DNA from: Candidatus Woesearchaeota archaeon
Lineage (GTDB): Archaea > Nanobdellota > Nanobdellia > Woesearchaeales > WJKV01
DNA: 13,817 bases
Assembly: GCA_019323355.1 (NCBI GenBank)
Contig: JAHWHI010000015.1
Coordinates: 1-13,817 of the forward strand
Direction of reading: 5' to 3'
Numbering within the stretch: position 1 is the stretch's first letter; each line of letters starts with the position of its first letter. The position numbers and the translations under genes are program-made. Below are positions 1 through 7,687 of this stretch, in pieces. Under the pieces are notes generated by a model. The model saw only the letters and a program-made list of their open reading frames with translations. It was not told the DNA's origin and searched no databases.

Positions 1-29
1 GCGCAGAGCGAATCTATAATCTGTTCCAG

Positions 30-608
30 ATGAAAAAGAAGAAAACAGAAAGAGAGATGCGGAGAGAAGGAAACAAAAAATACATTTATACTGTTGCAGA
101 GTTTGCACGCGAGCAGGTCGGCATAAGTATTGACATGGTCCGCACATTGCTGGAGTATCACGATCTTGACACGCGCACAAAAACAATGTACGAGGATGGT
201 CTTCTCCGTCGGATGGACGTTGCGTTGTTTCTTGGAAAGATCCCTAAAAAGCAAAGATTCTTTTATGCATTGTATGCGATTCTAAACAACAGTACGAAAA
301 ACGATCTTGAAGAGATGTTCAAGTCCAACACAGAGTTCGAGGACAGCAACCTTTTCAAGAGCAGTATGTCGGACCGCAGATACAAGAAATGGCTCAAGGA
401 CCAGGCAGCAGAGGTCGAGCAAAGGATAAAGAAAGAATTGCTTGTCAATCTTTCACATTCCATTTCAGTTTATAAATCAATCAGCCCGATCCTTAACAGC
501 AGTTCCTCTGAGATCCTTTATAAAGACGAGACTGTTTTACAAAAGATATTTAAATTCTATAAAACCTACCAGGAATTGAAGGGGGGAGTGCGCAAAAAGC
601 GTGCTTAA
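30..608 (+). CDS. Uncharacterised helical protein, first gene of the cassette
   Basis: I do not recognise this family. The 192-residue product is basic and mostly helical. It starts with a Lys/Arg-rich stretch (residues 2-17). Residues 18-70 (YTVAEFA..., then GISIDMVRTLLEYHDL) have a loose MerR-like or winged-helix look, with a helix-turn-helix possible around residues 20-45. That resemblance is weak and could be chance. The rest (75-185) is predicted helix with many Lys and Glu and no cysteine or catalytic motif. The reading frame is open back to the window edge, and there is no Shine-Dalgarno or well-placed TATA box before the ATG, so the true start could lie upstream of this window. It ends 10 bp before the next gene on the same strand and is probably cotranscribed with it. 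A role in binding nucleic acid is only a guess from charge and context. Confidence 0.75.
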   Translation: MKKKKTEREMRREGNKKYIYTVAEFAREQVGISIDMVRTLLEYHDLDTRTKTMYEDGLLRRMDVALFLGKIPKKQRFFYALYAILNNSTKNDLEEMFKSNTEFEDSNLFKSSMSDRRYKKWLKDQAAEVEQRIKKELLVNLSHSISVYKSISPILNSSSSEILYKDETVLQKIFKFYKTYQELKGGVRKKRA

Positions 609-618
609 TTTTTAAAAT

Positions 619-1338
619 ATGGTTACAGGAGCTTTATACTACACAGATATAGGAGTAGTATTGGCATTGCTTTCCAACAAGCCGGATAAACCGCACGGTG
701 TTCCAAAAGATGTCAAAGGCCGTACTGCAAAACTTGGTTACGTCTTCTATAAAAAAACAATCGGGACAAAGTCGAGGATAGATCTCTACCTGTTGGAAGA
801 CGGGAAATCTGCTGTTGAAGATATCTCTCTGACAATGACACGAGAAGTTCCGATTATTGATTCTGACAATTTTGAAGGTTATAAGCTAACACAGCAAGGG
901 CTTGAAGAAAAATTTCAAGAAACAATTATCAATCCAAAAGATATACGGCCTGTGGAACTTTTTATTCGGTTTATTTATCCTTCAGAGTATCGTGAGAATC
1001 ACATCCCAGATGTCCATGATGTTTTATGGTCTGTTGCTGGACAGTTAGAACTAAAACCGACAAATCATGTAACTCCAATCAAAGTTCCATCGAAAGTTTT
1101 GAAGCAATTGCAGTACGCAATTTTCTACGATGTCCTATGTTATTATGATTACAAACTCAAGCAGAGAGCGGATCGGGCTGAAGAAGCTGCACAAATAAAA
1201 GCAGACGAGGAAGCTGAGAAAAAAAGAGCAGAAGAGCAGGAAGCAGCAGATAGGGCAAATTCATTCGATTTCATGGGAAAGCTGATTGATGAAGCCAAAG
1301 AACGGGCAGAACAAGAAGAGCAGGATAAGGAGAAATAA
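619..1338 (+). CDS. Uncharacterised protein with C-terminal charged coiled coil
   Basis: This 239-residue protein matches no family I recognise. Residues 1-180 look globular with mixed strands and helices (for example KLGYVFYKK, RIDLYLLEDG, VELFIRFIYPSEY). Residues 182-239 are almost all Glu, Lys, Ala, Arg and Gln, a classic long charged helix or coiled coil. One hydrophobic break, FDFMGKLI (about 217-224), could be a docking peptide. No signal peptide, membrane segment or cysteine cluster is visible; the only cysteine is near residue 173. The gene starts 10 bp after the previous stop, has no SD, and ends 8 bp before the radical-SAM-like gene. It is therefore very probably an operon partner. 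A scaffold or adaptor role for the two enzyme-like proteins downstream is inference. Confidence 0.78.
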   Translation: MVTGALYYTDIGVVLALLSNKPDKPHGVPKDVKGRTAKLGYVFYKKTIGTKSRIDLYLLEDGKSAVEDISLTMTREVPIIDSDNFEGYKLTQQGLEEKFQETIINPKDIRPVELFIRFIYPSEYRENHIPDVHDVLWSVAGQLELKPTNHVTPIKVPSKVLKQLQYAIFYDVLCYYDYKLKQRADRAEEAAQIKADEEAEKKRAEEQEAADRANSFDFMGKLIDEAKERAEQEEQDKEK

Positions 1339-1346
1339 AAATAAAA

Positions 1347-2966
1347 ATGGAAGAAGACATATACGAAGTGTTTGACAGCATAACACGGATAGAAGATCTT
1401 GGACCTTATATACAGATAAGCAGGGAATCTGTCCGCGATCCTCATCTTTATTCAAGTGTCCGTTTTCAGGTTAAGGATATCGGGAAATTATTCACCCTGT
1501 TCCTAAAAAAACTAGATAATGAATGGTGGCATATCCCTTCGTTGGTTGAATGGAAGGAATTCAATTCAGAGAAAAGAACAAATGAAAAACTCAAATGGAA
1601 CAAGACCCTTGAAGAATTATGCAAAGTTTCTGACGAACTAAGAGTGGAGTTTGCAGACGATGAAATCGGATCAATGATCTTTTCACAGGGAGATCAAAAG
1701 GTTGCATTACATCCAGCAGAGATCTATCGTTTGATATATGGACTGCAAAACCTTGATAACGTGAAAAAAACAGGAAGATTGAACTCGATATTCCGGCAGT
1801 GGGAAAAAGTAAGATTAGAAGCACCAGAGAAAAGACCGACACAGTTGCCGTTCCTTGACACTGGAAAAGGGGATTTTCAGGAAACTTGTCTATGTTATGC
1901 GAATTTTGATATTGGCGCGAGCGGCGCCTGTTTTAACTCGATACTTCCGACAGGCGAGGTTGATCACGATAATGCCTGTGCCTACTGTTACAGCAACCTG
2001 AACAACAAATACCAGCTTCCTTACTATCGAAAATGGGATACTAACTGGACAAAGATGTTTGACATCGAGACATTCATAAGATTCCAGAGAGAAGAAAGAA
2101 GATTCGAACCAATGATCGCGAATGGAAGGGCAAGTGATTCCCGTATTATAGGTGAGGGCCGGTTTAAGTTTGTCCGCATGGGAAAGAATATCGAGGCTGG
2201 CCATATAATGCTGAGGAACAATCTTCTTGTCACATTGATGCATCTGAAACGCGAAGGAATAAAATTTATCCTCCCTACAAAAGTTCTTGGTTATGACAAA
2301 GCTGTCGAAGAGTATGCTAAAGATACAGGCTCGATAATACATTTCAGCCTTTCTGACGAGCAGCTTGATATCCTCGAGCGTGGAGTGCACGCCTGGGGAT
2401 GCAACCACGAGTTCAGGATGAGATCTGCTGAAGCATACAATTCCGCAGGACTTGATGTTGCATTCAGAATGGTAGATCTTGCAGACGACGAGCAGTCTGA
2501 AAGAGTGAAAGCATTGGTTGAAAGAACTTTGGATATGAAAGATATTCCTGTGCTGTTCACGCCGATGAGGATCTATAATTTCAATAGAAGGACTGTTGCG
2601 CAAGTCACAAGAGGATTGACAAGGGACGAGATGAAAGAGAAACGAGGTTATTCAAACCAGCCAGCCATCACTAGAAGACAGCATACAAATATCCTCCTTC
2701 CGCCACGCATACACGAATCCTATCTTCAACTGGAAAGAGAACATCCAGAACTGTTTGGTTTCTGCGCGCACACAAGGCGTGTTATTATCGAGAGAAAAAC
2801 AGATAGAACTTTATTCGACGTCAATGTAGAAGAGAGAATCATTGATGACGAAGAAGAGATATTCTGCGGAGCTTGTATGTCCGGCCTTCCTCACGGAAGA
2901 TTCAATCCAGAGCATACAATGGAATACACAAAGGGCAACAAGAAATATTACAGAAAGAAATGGTAG
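1347..2966 (+). CDS. Radical-SAM-like protein, spore-photoproduct-lyase/MJ0683-like core, atypical cysteine motif
   Basis: The 539-residue protein has a central region (about 180-410) that reads like a radical SAM barrel. A cysteine segment has C181, C183, C195, C211 and C214, ending NACAYCYSN, close to the CxYCY end of the spore photoproduct lyase and MJ0683 families. It is followed by strand/helix repeats: LLVTLMHLKREGIKFILPTK (293-312), then IIHFSLSDEQLDILERG (330-346), then RMRSAEAYNSAGLDVAFRM (357-375), then IPVLFTPMR (400-408). The usual CxxxCxxC is not intact: the first cysteine position holds His207 (HDNACAYC), and the nearest upstream Cys195 gives C-x15-C-x2-C. A second pair, C507/C510 (FCGAC), sits near the C-terminus and could bind zinc or a second cluster. 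Residues 1-175 are of unknown fold. It lies 8 bp after its upstream neighbour and 3 bp before the glycosylase-like gene, so joint action is likely. Radical SAM membership is likely; the substrate is unknown. Confidence 0.72.
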   Translation: MEEDIYEVFDSITRIEDLGPYIQISRESVRDPHLYSSVRFQVKDIGKLFTLFLKKLDNEWWHIPSLVEWKEFNSEKRTNEKLKWNKTLEELCKVSDELRVEFADDEIGSMIFSQGDQKVALHPAEIYRLIYGLQNLDNVKKTGRLNSIFRQWEKVRLEAPEKRPTQLPFLDTGKGDFQETCLCYANFDIGASGACFNSILPTGEVDHDNACAYCYSNLNNKYQLPYYRKWDTNWTKMFDIETFIRFQREERRFEPMIANGRASDSRIIGEGRFKFVRMGKNIEAGHIMLRNNLLVTLMHLKREGIKFILPTKVLGYDKAVEEYAKDTGSIIHFSLSDEQLDILERGVHAWGCNHEFRMRSAEAYNSAGLDVAFRMVDLADDEQSERVKALVERTLDMKDIPVLFTPMRIYNFNRRTVAQVTRGLTRDEMKEKRGYSNQPAITRRQHTNILLPPRIHESYLQLEREHPELFGFCAHTRRVIIERKTDRTLFDVNVEERIIDDEEEIFCGACMSGLPHGRFNPEHTMEYTKGNKKYYRKKW

Positions 2967-2969
2967 AAG

Positions 2970-4100
2970 ATGGTGCTTCTCGAATACAAGACAAGGGCAA
3001 AGACTGCAAAAGATGATCCCGAACAGACAGATGTAGTCATGACTTTTGATACTGACAGGGCAATCGAAGTTTTCACACATGCTGTCAGAGCGTATCGTGT
3101 TCGTTCGCATATATTCGCCCTAGACGATCTGTTCCCAGAAGCGACAAAGCCGGATTTCATTGAGGACAAATCAAGCAAGCATGTCATGTGGCATTTCCTC
3201 GGTGTTTTCTTCGATCATACTAAAGAATCAAAGGATCTCTACCGTGATCTTTATTTTATGATACAAGATTATCCTAAACTATTGTCTGTTGACGGAATCC
3301 TTGGTCAGGGTATCAATTCACTGGAGAAAAAACTTCGCACGCGGCTGGCGCACCCAGATTCCAGACGAGAGTCAGGTTTTCTTCTTGATGCAATGACTCA
3401 TGTGAAAGACATATTCGGTTCAGACATAAAAGATATCCTCAAAGGAACAACTGACCTCAACGTGGTCAGGGAGCGTCTGCTTCGTGTCAAGAATATCTCT
3501 GACAAGAAAGCAAACCTATTCCTGCTCTATATGATTAAATACAAGATAAAACAGTTCAAGAACCCGAACGATTTGGAGATGGCTGTAGACTTCCACAAAG
3601 TGCGTGCAAGCTATGCACTTGGGATTGTCGATTTCAATGTGCCTTCATTGACAGGCCAGGTAGCAAGAAGATTGGTCAGAGTCGCATATACTGATTTCCT
3701 AAAACAGAACCCAGACCTCCCATTTAACATGATAGATCTTGATGATATCTTGTGGGTAGTGCCGTCAAAAGTTTGTTCTAAAAGTGTAAGATCTCCTGCA
3801 GAAAAGTCACAGAAATGGTTGAGATGCTTGAGATATTGTCCATTTTTTGCAAAATATTGTGTCAAACCAGTTGTCCGCAATGATTACAAGGGTTATTTTG
3901 ATTTCACAAGCAGCATCAGATCCCCAGATTTTGTAAACCTTGGGACCAACAAAGATCTGCTGCTTTACCCATTATCACGGCAGGAGGTCATGTTATGGCC
4001 GAAGCATATTCGGTCTGTTAGATATTACGAGGATACTCCTCTGGAAAGGCATGTGTATAATAATGCAGATAATCCTCAATCAAGTATGTTTGAAGAATAA
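2970..4100 (+). CDS. HhH-GPD DNA-glycosylase-like protein with four C-terminal cysteines
   Basis: This 376-residue protein has motifs that line up with the endonuclease III/MutY superfamily. A hairpin-like segment VKNISDKKANLFLL (173-186) matches the family pattern (hydrophobic)PG(hydrophobic)GxKTA and keeps a Lys at the catalytic lysine position (K179). It is followed by AVDFHKVRASYALG (205-218), matching VDTHVxR and placing Asp207 at the catalytic aspartate. After this come C269, C286, C290 and C297, ending CLRYCPFFAKYC, much like the C-x6-C-x2-C-x5-C iron-sulfur loop of those enzymes but with spacing 16-3-6. The glycines of the hairpin are replaced, and the Lys-Asp gap is about ten residues longer than in endonuclease III. 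It may therefore be a divergent or non-catalytic member, or act on RNA. The N-terminal 70 and C-terminal 75 residues are unassigned. It starts 3 bp after the radical-SAM-like gene with no SD and is probably translationally coupled. Confidence 0.68.
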   Translation: MVLLEYKTRAKTAKDDPEQTDVVMTFDTDRAIEVFTHAVRAYRVRSHIFALDDLFPEATKPDFIEDKSSKHVMWHFLGVFFDHTKESKDLYRDLYFMIQDYPKLLSVDGILGQGINSLEKKLRTRLAHPDSRRESGFLLDAMTHVKDIFGSDIKDILKGTTDLNVVRERLLRVKNISDKKANLFLLYMIKYKIKQFKNPNDLEMAVDFHKVRASYALGIVDFNVPSLTGQVARRLVRVAYTDFLKQNPDLPFNMIDLDDILWVVPSKVCSKSVRSPAEKSQKWLRCLRYCPFFAKYCVKPVVRNDYKGYFDFTSSIRSPDFVNLGTNKDLLLYPLSRQEVMLWPKHIRSVRYYEDTPLERHVYNNADNPQSSMFEE

Positions 4101-4102
4101 AC

Positions 4103-4110
4103 TTTATAAA
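4103..4110 (+). promoter_or_regulatory. TATA box for the SRP54 gene
   Basis: TTTATAAA is centred about 27 bp before the SRP54 ATG, the usual archaeal distance to the transcription start. The mRNA would begin at or next to the ATG, giving a leaderless transcript. The box lies just 3 bp after the stop codon of the upstream gene, so SRP54 has its own promoter. Confidence 0.6.
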
Positions 4111-4133
4111 GGCCAATTCTCTGGTATATAAAT

Positions 4134-5510
4134 ATGGTATTGGAAAAATTAGGCAGTTCATTGAAGAATACCTTGACAAAGATTACCAAGGCAGTCGTAG
4201 TAGATAAAAAACTCATCAATGAGCTGGTGAAAGAGATCCAGAGAGCGCTCCTGTCATCAGATGTTAATGTCGAATTGGTCTTTGAACTCTCCAACACAAT
4301 CAAAAAAAGAGCGCTCGAAGAAGAGACTCCAGGCACTCTAACAAAAAAAGAGCATCTTGTTAACATAGTATATGAAGAATTAGTCAAATTTCTTGGTGCA
4401 GAAGAAGCAAAGATCGATACAAAAGCAAAGCCGACAAAGATCATGCTTGTCGGTCTGTTCGGTAATGGTAAGACAACAACAGCAGGAAAACTGGCAAAAT
4501 ATTTCCAGAAGAGAGGGAATAAGATCGCTCTTCTTCAGACAGACACATGGAGACCTGCAGCATACCAGCAATTAGAGCAGTTGGCAAAGCAGATCAATGC
4601 TGATTTCTTTGGAAAGAAAGGTGCAAAGGATGCGATAGAAGTCTACAAAGAGCACGAAGCAAAGCTGAAAAAATACGATATTGTCATAATCGACACTGCT
4701 GGACGTGATGCATTATCTGATGATCTTATTGATGAACTGAACAAACTTAACAAGATTGTCCAGCCGCATGAAAAACTGCTGATTATCGGAGCAGATGTCG
4801 GGCAGGGTGCAAAGAAACAGGCACAGGCTTTCCACGACACCTGCGGAGTTACAGGAGTAATAATCACAAAACTTGACGGTACTGCTAAAGGCGGTGGTGC
4901 ATTGAGCGCGTGTTCAGTCACAAAAGCACCTGTCAAGTTCATAGGAGTCGGTGAAAAGATAGACGACCTGGAACACTTTGTTCCTGAAAGATTTGTCTCA
5001 AGGATGCTCGGCATGGGAGACATAGAAGGCCTTCTTGAAAAAGCAAGAGAGGCGATCAGCGAGGAGGATGCAAAAGATCTTGGTGCGAAATTCCTCAAAG
5101 GAGAATTCAGCCTGATAGACCTTTACGAGCAGATGCAAGCAATGAAAAAGATGGGTCCGCTCGGAAAAGTGATGGATCTTATTCCTGGAATGGGAAAACT
5201 GAAGATTCCGAAAGAGATGATCGATATGCAGGAAGAGAGCATCAAGAAATGGAAGTTCATAATGGACAGCTGCACAAAAGAAGAATTAGAGGATCCGGAC
5301 ATACTGACAGGGGAGCGTATAGAGCGTATTGCAAACGGAAGCGGAACAAAAGTTGAGGATGTCCGTGCGATGCTGAAACAGTACAAACAGTCAAAGAAGA
5401 TGGTCAAGATGTTCAAGGGCGGCGGCGGAAAAAAGATGAAGCAGATGATGAAACAGTTCGGCGGCCAGATGCCTGGTGACCTGTCAAAACTTGGCGATCT
5501 GAAGATGTAG
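4134..5510 (+). CDS. srp54: Signal recognition particle protein SRP54
   Basis: SRP54 is the GTPase subunit of the signal recognition particle. It binds SRP RNA and the signal sequence of nascent proteins and docks with the FtsY receptor at the membrane. At 458 residues it has the full N-G-M layout. The N domain is about 1-95. The G domain carries P-loop GLFGNGKT (107-114), DTWRPAA (137-143), DTAGR (187-191), TKLDG (245-249) and FIGVGEKIDDLEHF (269-282). The methionine-rich M domain runs from about 300 to 435, with MGPLGKVMDLIPGMGK and the RNA-binding-type helices around LTGERIERIANGSG (391-404). The tail has a Gly run followed by Met-rich KKMKQMMKQF. The start is set by the leaderless promoter just upstream. 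Its stop codon abuts the stop of the convergent pyrophosphatase gene with no base between. Its position after the cassette probably reflects gene packing and not function. Confidence 0.97.
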   Translation: MVLEKLGSSLKNTLTKITKAVVVDKKLINELVKEIQRALLSSDVNVELVFELSNTIKKRALEEETPGTLTKKEHLVNIVYEELVKFLGAEEAKIDTKAKPTKIMLVGLFGNGKTTTAGKLAKYFQKRGNKIALLQTDTWRPAAYQQLEQLAKQINADFFGKKGAKDAIEVYKEHEAKLKKYDIVIIDTAGRDALSDDLIDELNKLNKIVQPHEKLLIIGADVGQGAKKQAQAFHDTCGVTGVIITKLDGTAKGGGALSACSVTKAPVKFIGVGEKIDDLEHFVPERFVSRMLGMGDIEGLLEKAREAISEEDAKDLGAKFLKGEFSLIDLYEQMQAMKKMGPLGKVMDLIPGMGKLKIPKEMIDMQEESIKKWKFIMDSCTKEELEDPDILTGERIERIANGSGTKVEDVRAMLKQYKQSKKMVKMFKGGGGKKMKQMMKQFGGQMPGDLSKLGDLKM

Positions 5511-6077
5511 TTATTTCTTCCTGGATTTATTAAATTTCTTCTCTTTCTTCAGATACTTATCAGCATAGGTCTTGATGGCTTTCTTGAGGATGGAATACGC
5601 TTTCAGTTTTCCGCTTCTTCCTTTCACTTTGACTTTCTTTCCTTCAAGCCTTTTGTAGATTTTAAAGAATTCCTCGATCTCATCCATCACATTCTTTGGA
5701 AGGGATTTCAGATCATTGTAATTGGCATATTTAGGATCTCCGTATGGCACGCAGACCAATTTGTCATCAACTTTCTTGTCATCGATCATATGTATGACTC
5801 CGATCGGTTTTGCCCGGACATATGTTCCAGGCTCGAATGCGACCTGTGATAAAACAAGTGCGTCTATCGGATCTCCGTCATCTGCAAGTGTCCTCGGAAC
5901 AAAACCATAGTTCTGCGGAAACCTGACAGCAGTCGCCAGCACACGATCAACCCTGATAGCTCCGGTAGTCTTTCCTATCTCATACTTGCATTTAGAACCC
6001 ATCGGCACTTCGATGACAACATGTATCTTTGTCGGAATCTTGATTCCTGGAATAATATCGTGCCATAAATGTACCAT
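5511..6077 (-). CDS. ppa: Family I inorganic pyrophosphatase
   Basis: A soluble cytoplasmic enzyme that hydrolyses pyrophosphate to phosphate, pulling forward biosynthetic reactions such as tRNA charging and nucleic acid synthesis. The 188 residues match the usual length of family I enzymes. Metal-binding residues are all visible: DDGDPID (66-72), aligning D67, D69 and D72 with E. coli D65, D67 and D70. D99 and D104 with K106 (MIDD..VDDKLVCVP) align with D97, D102 and K104. The substrate-binding KYE (31-33), Arg45 in RVDR and YGFVPR (57-62) are also present. The C-terminus has an extra Lys-rich tail (about 172-188). On the coding strand an AGGTGGT SD ends a few bases before the ATG, and a TATA box about 38 bp upstream predicts a leader of about 11 nt. 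It is convergent with SRP54, with stop codons directly adjoining. Confidence 0.96.
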   Translation of the reverse strand: MVHLWHDIIPGIKIPTKIHVVIEVPMGSKCKYEIGKTTGAIRVDRVLATAVRFPQNYGFVPRTLADDGDPIDALVLSQVAFEPGTYVRAKPIGVIHMIDDKKVDDKLVCVPYGDPKYANYNDLKSLPKNVMDEIEEFFKIYKRLEGKKVKVKGRSGKLKAYSILKKAIKTYADKYLKKEKKFNKSRKK

Positions 6078-6110
6078 TATACCACCTTTTTGTTTTGGAT
6101 ACCATTGTCA

Positions 6111-6118
6111 TATATAAA
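6111..6118 (-). promoter_or_regulatory. TATA box for the pyrophosphatase gene
   Basis: On the minus strand this reads TTTATATA, centred about 38 bp before the ATG. A start about 26 bp downstream would give a leader of about 11 nt that holds the AGGTGGT SD. It faces away from the plus-strand promoter at 6145, so the short intergenic gap carries two divergent promoters. Confidence 0.55.
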
Positions 6119-6144
6119 TGTTATACTCATATTTTGCAAAAAGA

Positions 6145-6152
6145 TTTATATA
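6145..6152 (+). promoter_or_regulatory. TATA box for the gene starting at 6186
   Basis: TTTATATA is centred about 38 bp before the ATG and predicts a leader of about 10-12 nt. No clear SD is seen between it and the start codon. Confidence 0.5.
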
Positions 6153-6185
6153 TTATGGATGCGTATGTAACTTCTGGTCCCAAAG

Positions 6186-6761
6186 ATGGTGAGAGATGAA
6201 GAGATAGTGCCAGGTTATTCTCGTTCTAGAGATTTAGATGAACTTAGAGATTATGAGGAAACAATCCGCGAGCTGAGAAAAAAAAGATATGAGATAAATC
6301 AAGAGATTGACAGGGTCCAATTTTACTTTGAAATCAGAAGACGGCTGACAGAGATGGGTGTTTGGGAAGAAGTAATAACACAGATCCACGACTATCAGGT
6401 CTTGTTCGGAGAGCCGGATGATGAAATATATGATACTGTCTCTTTGCTTCGAGGGGTTTATTTTTCTGTCGCGACTGTCGGCGAAAGGCAGAAAATGGAG
6501 ACGCGCGGAGTTCCTGTAAAAACTTATGCCTACCATTTTTCCTGGCCAGAGGATCCAATGCCAAAACTCAGAGGTGTATTTTTCAAGGATGCTCGGCTGA
6601 GCGAAGTAAAAAGACGTTTTTTAAGTGCGCATTTCCAGCAAAAACTTATGGAACTTACCCGCCTGAACGCGGACCGGGCTGAAAAAGTTTCAAAAATTCC
6701 CGGAAGATTAGAGAAATTGCTCAAAATGCCTGAAAAAGCAAGCATAACACTAGCTCCATAG
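6186..6761 (+). CDS. Uncharacterised protein with N-terminal coiled coil
   Basis: I do not recognise this 191-residue protein. Residues 15-58 are strongly helical and charged (DELRDYEETIRELRKK, then INQEIDRVQFYFEIRRRL), a likely coiled coil. The middle (about 60-140) is mixed, with a possible strand-rich core around SLLRGVYFSVATVG and KLRGVFFKDARL. The C-terminal 50 residues are again basic and helical. There are no cysteines, membrane segments or recognisable catalytic motif. It has its own promoter, divergent from the pyrophosphatase gene. A short T-run follows its stop, and the ParA gene begins about 70 bp later from a separate promoter. Being next to an orphan ParA makes a partner or adaptor role conceivable, but nothing in the sequence proves it. 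Confidence 0.75.
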   Translation: MVRDEEIVPGYSRSRDLDELRDYEETIRELRKKRYEINQEIDRVQFYFEIRRRLTEMGVWEEVITQIHDYQVLFGEPDDEIYDTVSLLRGVYFSVATVGERQKMETRGVPVKTYAYHFSWPEDPMPKLRGVFFKDARLSEVKRRFLSAHFQQKLMELTRLNADRAEKVSKIPGRLEKLLKMPEKASITLAP

Positions 6762-6778
6762 TTTTTACTTCCGCAAAG

Positions 6779-6786
6779 TTTATAAA
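6779..6786 (+). promoter_or_regulatory. TATA box for the parA-like gene
   Basis: TTTATAAA is centred about 50 bp before the chosen ATG at 6833. A start about 26 bp downstream gives a leader of roughly 24 nt that contains the SD GAGGTGAT at 6821-6828. Confidence 0.5.
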
Positions 6787-6832
6787 ACTAATATCAATTT
6801 CTACTAATTTGTAATGAGGTGAGGTGATAGTA

Positions 6833-7579
6833 ATGAGGAAAATCTGTATTATTAATCAGAAGGGAGGAGTTGGTAAGACAACTACCACTGTAAATCTTGC
6901 GATTGGTCTTGCAAGAAAAAAAAGAAAGGTTCTGATTCTCGATCTTGATGCGCAGGGAAATGTAAGCACTTGTCTTGGAAAGAGAGGCGAAAAGACAATG
7001 TACGATCTTCTTGTCAACAAAGTGCCGATTTCAGAATGTATTGTCAATATTGAGAAGAATGTTGATGCAGTCACATCAGACGGAAAACTTGCAGAGGCAG
7101 AGACCATACTTATGGGAAGGCCGAACAGGGAACGTATCCTTTCGAGGGCACTGGAAGATCTTGATGAAGAGGAATATGAGTTCATCCTGATGGACTGTCC
7201 GCCTTCGATGAGCCTGATGTCACAGAATGCGCTGTTGTTTGCAGACGAAGCTTTGATACCAAGCAGTACAGAAGCACTGTCTTTTGTGGGATTGAAACAG
7301 ATGTTAGAGGTCATTGATGAGAGCAACACATTGTTTGATCACGACCTTGTTGTTGCAGGAATCCTTCCGACAATGTACGACCGGAGGAACAAGATATGTG
7401 TTCAGGTGCTTGGGCAGATGGAGAATGAATACAATGGCATGACACTGGAACCGATCAGGGTCAACAGCAAACTGATAGAGGCGCCAGGCCATTCAAAGAC
7501 AATCTTTGACTACGCGCGAAGCAGCAGGGGCGCTGAAGATTACAGGAAATTAGTGGATTTTGTTTTAAAGAATGATTAG
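6833..7579 (+). CDS. parA: ParA/Soj-family partition ATPase, no ParB nearby
   Basis: A deviant-Walker P-loop ATPase of the ParA/Soj type. These dimerise on ATP, bind DNA non-specifically, and segregate or position plasmids, chromosomes or protein complexes. In 248 residues it shows the deviant Walker A KGGVGKTT (10-17) with the signature first lysine, the A' motif LILDLDAQGN (34-43), and Walker B FILMDCPP (117-124). The late family motifs GILPTMYDRR (176-185) and IRVNSKLIEAPGHSKTIFDY (208-227) are also present. I chose the ATG at 6833 and not the in-frame GTG at 6824, because that GTG lies inside the SD sequence GAGGTGAT and the spacing to 6833 is normal. No ParB or obvious centromere-binding gene is in the window. 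It could be a chromosomal Soj, or position some other cargo. The family call is firm; the cargo is unknown. Confidence 0.93.
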   Translation: MRKICIINQKGGVGKTTTTVNLAIGLARKKRKVLILDLDAQGNVSTCLGKRGEKTMYDLLVNKVPISECIVNIEKNVDAVTSDGKLAEAETILMGRPNRERILSRALEDLDEEEYEFILMDCPPSMSLMSQNALLFADEALIPSSTEALSFVGLKQMLEVIDESNTLFDHDLVVAGILPTMYDRRNKICVQVLGQMENEYNGMTLEPIRVNSKLIEAPGHSKTIFDYARSSRGAEDYRKLVDFVLKND

Positions 7580-7587
7580 AAACGCTT

Positions 7588-7640
7588 GTAATGGGTCATC
7601 TATCGTACCCCCACCACAAGCAAAAGGAGCAGGCCATTAC
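7588..7640 (+). repeat. Inverted repeat GTAATGG / CCATTAC in the gap after parA
   Basis: A perfect 7-bp inverted repeat has arms at 7588-7594 and 7634-7640, about 39 nt apart. Three more pairs (CGC/GCG) are possible beyond a two-base bulge. The 5' arm could instead pair with CCCATT at 7648-7653. The span of 53 nt is too short for a tRNA. It may be part of a structured RNA or a DNA site linked to parA; neither is shown. Confidence 0.35.
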
Positions 7641-7687
7641 GCGCAACCCCATTCTAAGAGATTCAGATTTATTATATTAACTTTATG

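Noticed and set aside
1890..2603. 237-codon open frame on the minus strand inside the radical-SAM-like gene
   Set aside because: It lies wholly antisense to a gene with clear motifs, has no promoter or SD, and its translation has no family-like pattern.
6824..6832. GTG start for parA at 6824
   Set aside because: The GTG is part of the SD GAGGTGAT, and the ATG at 6833 has normal spacing and gives the family's usual N-terminus.
7588..7660. tRNA-like or box C/D RNA after parA
   Set aside because: The 7-bp stem spans only 53 nt, with no T-loop GGTTCGA or anticodon arm, and there are no paired C (RTGATGA) and D (CTGA) boxes.
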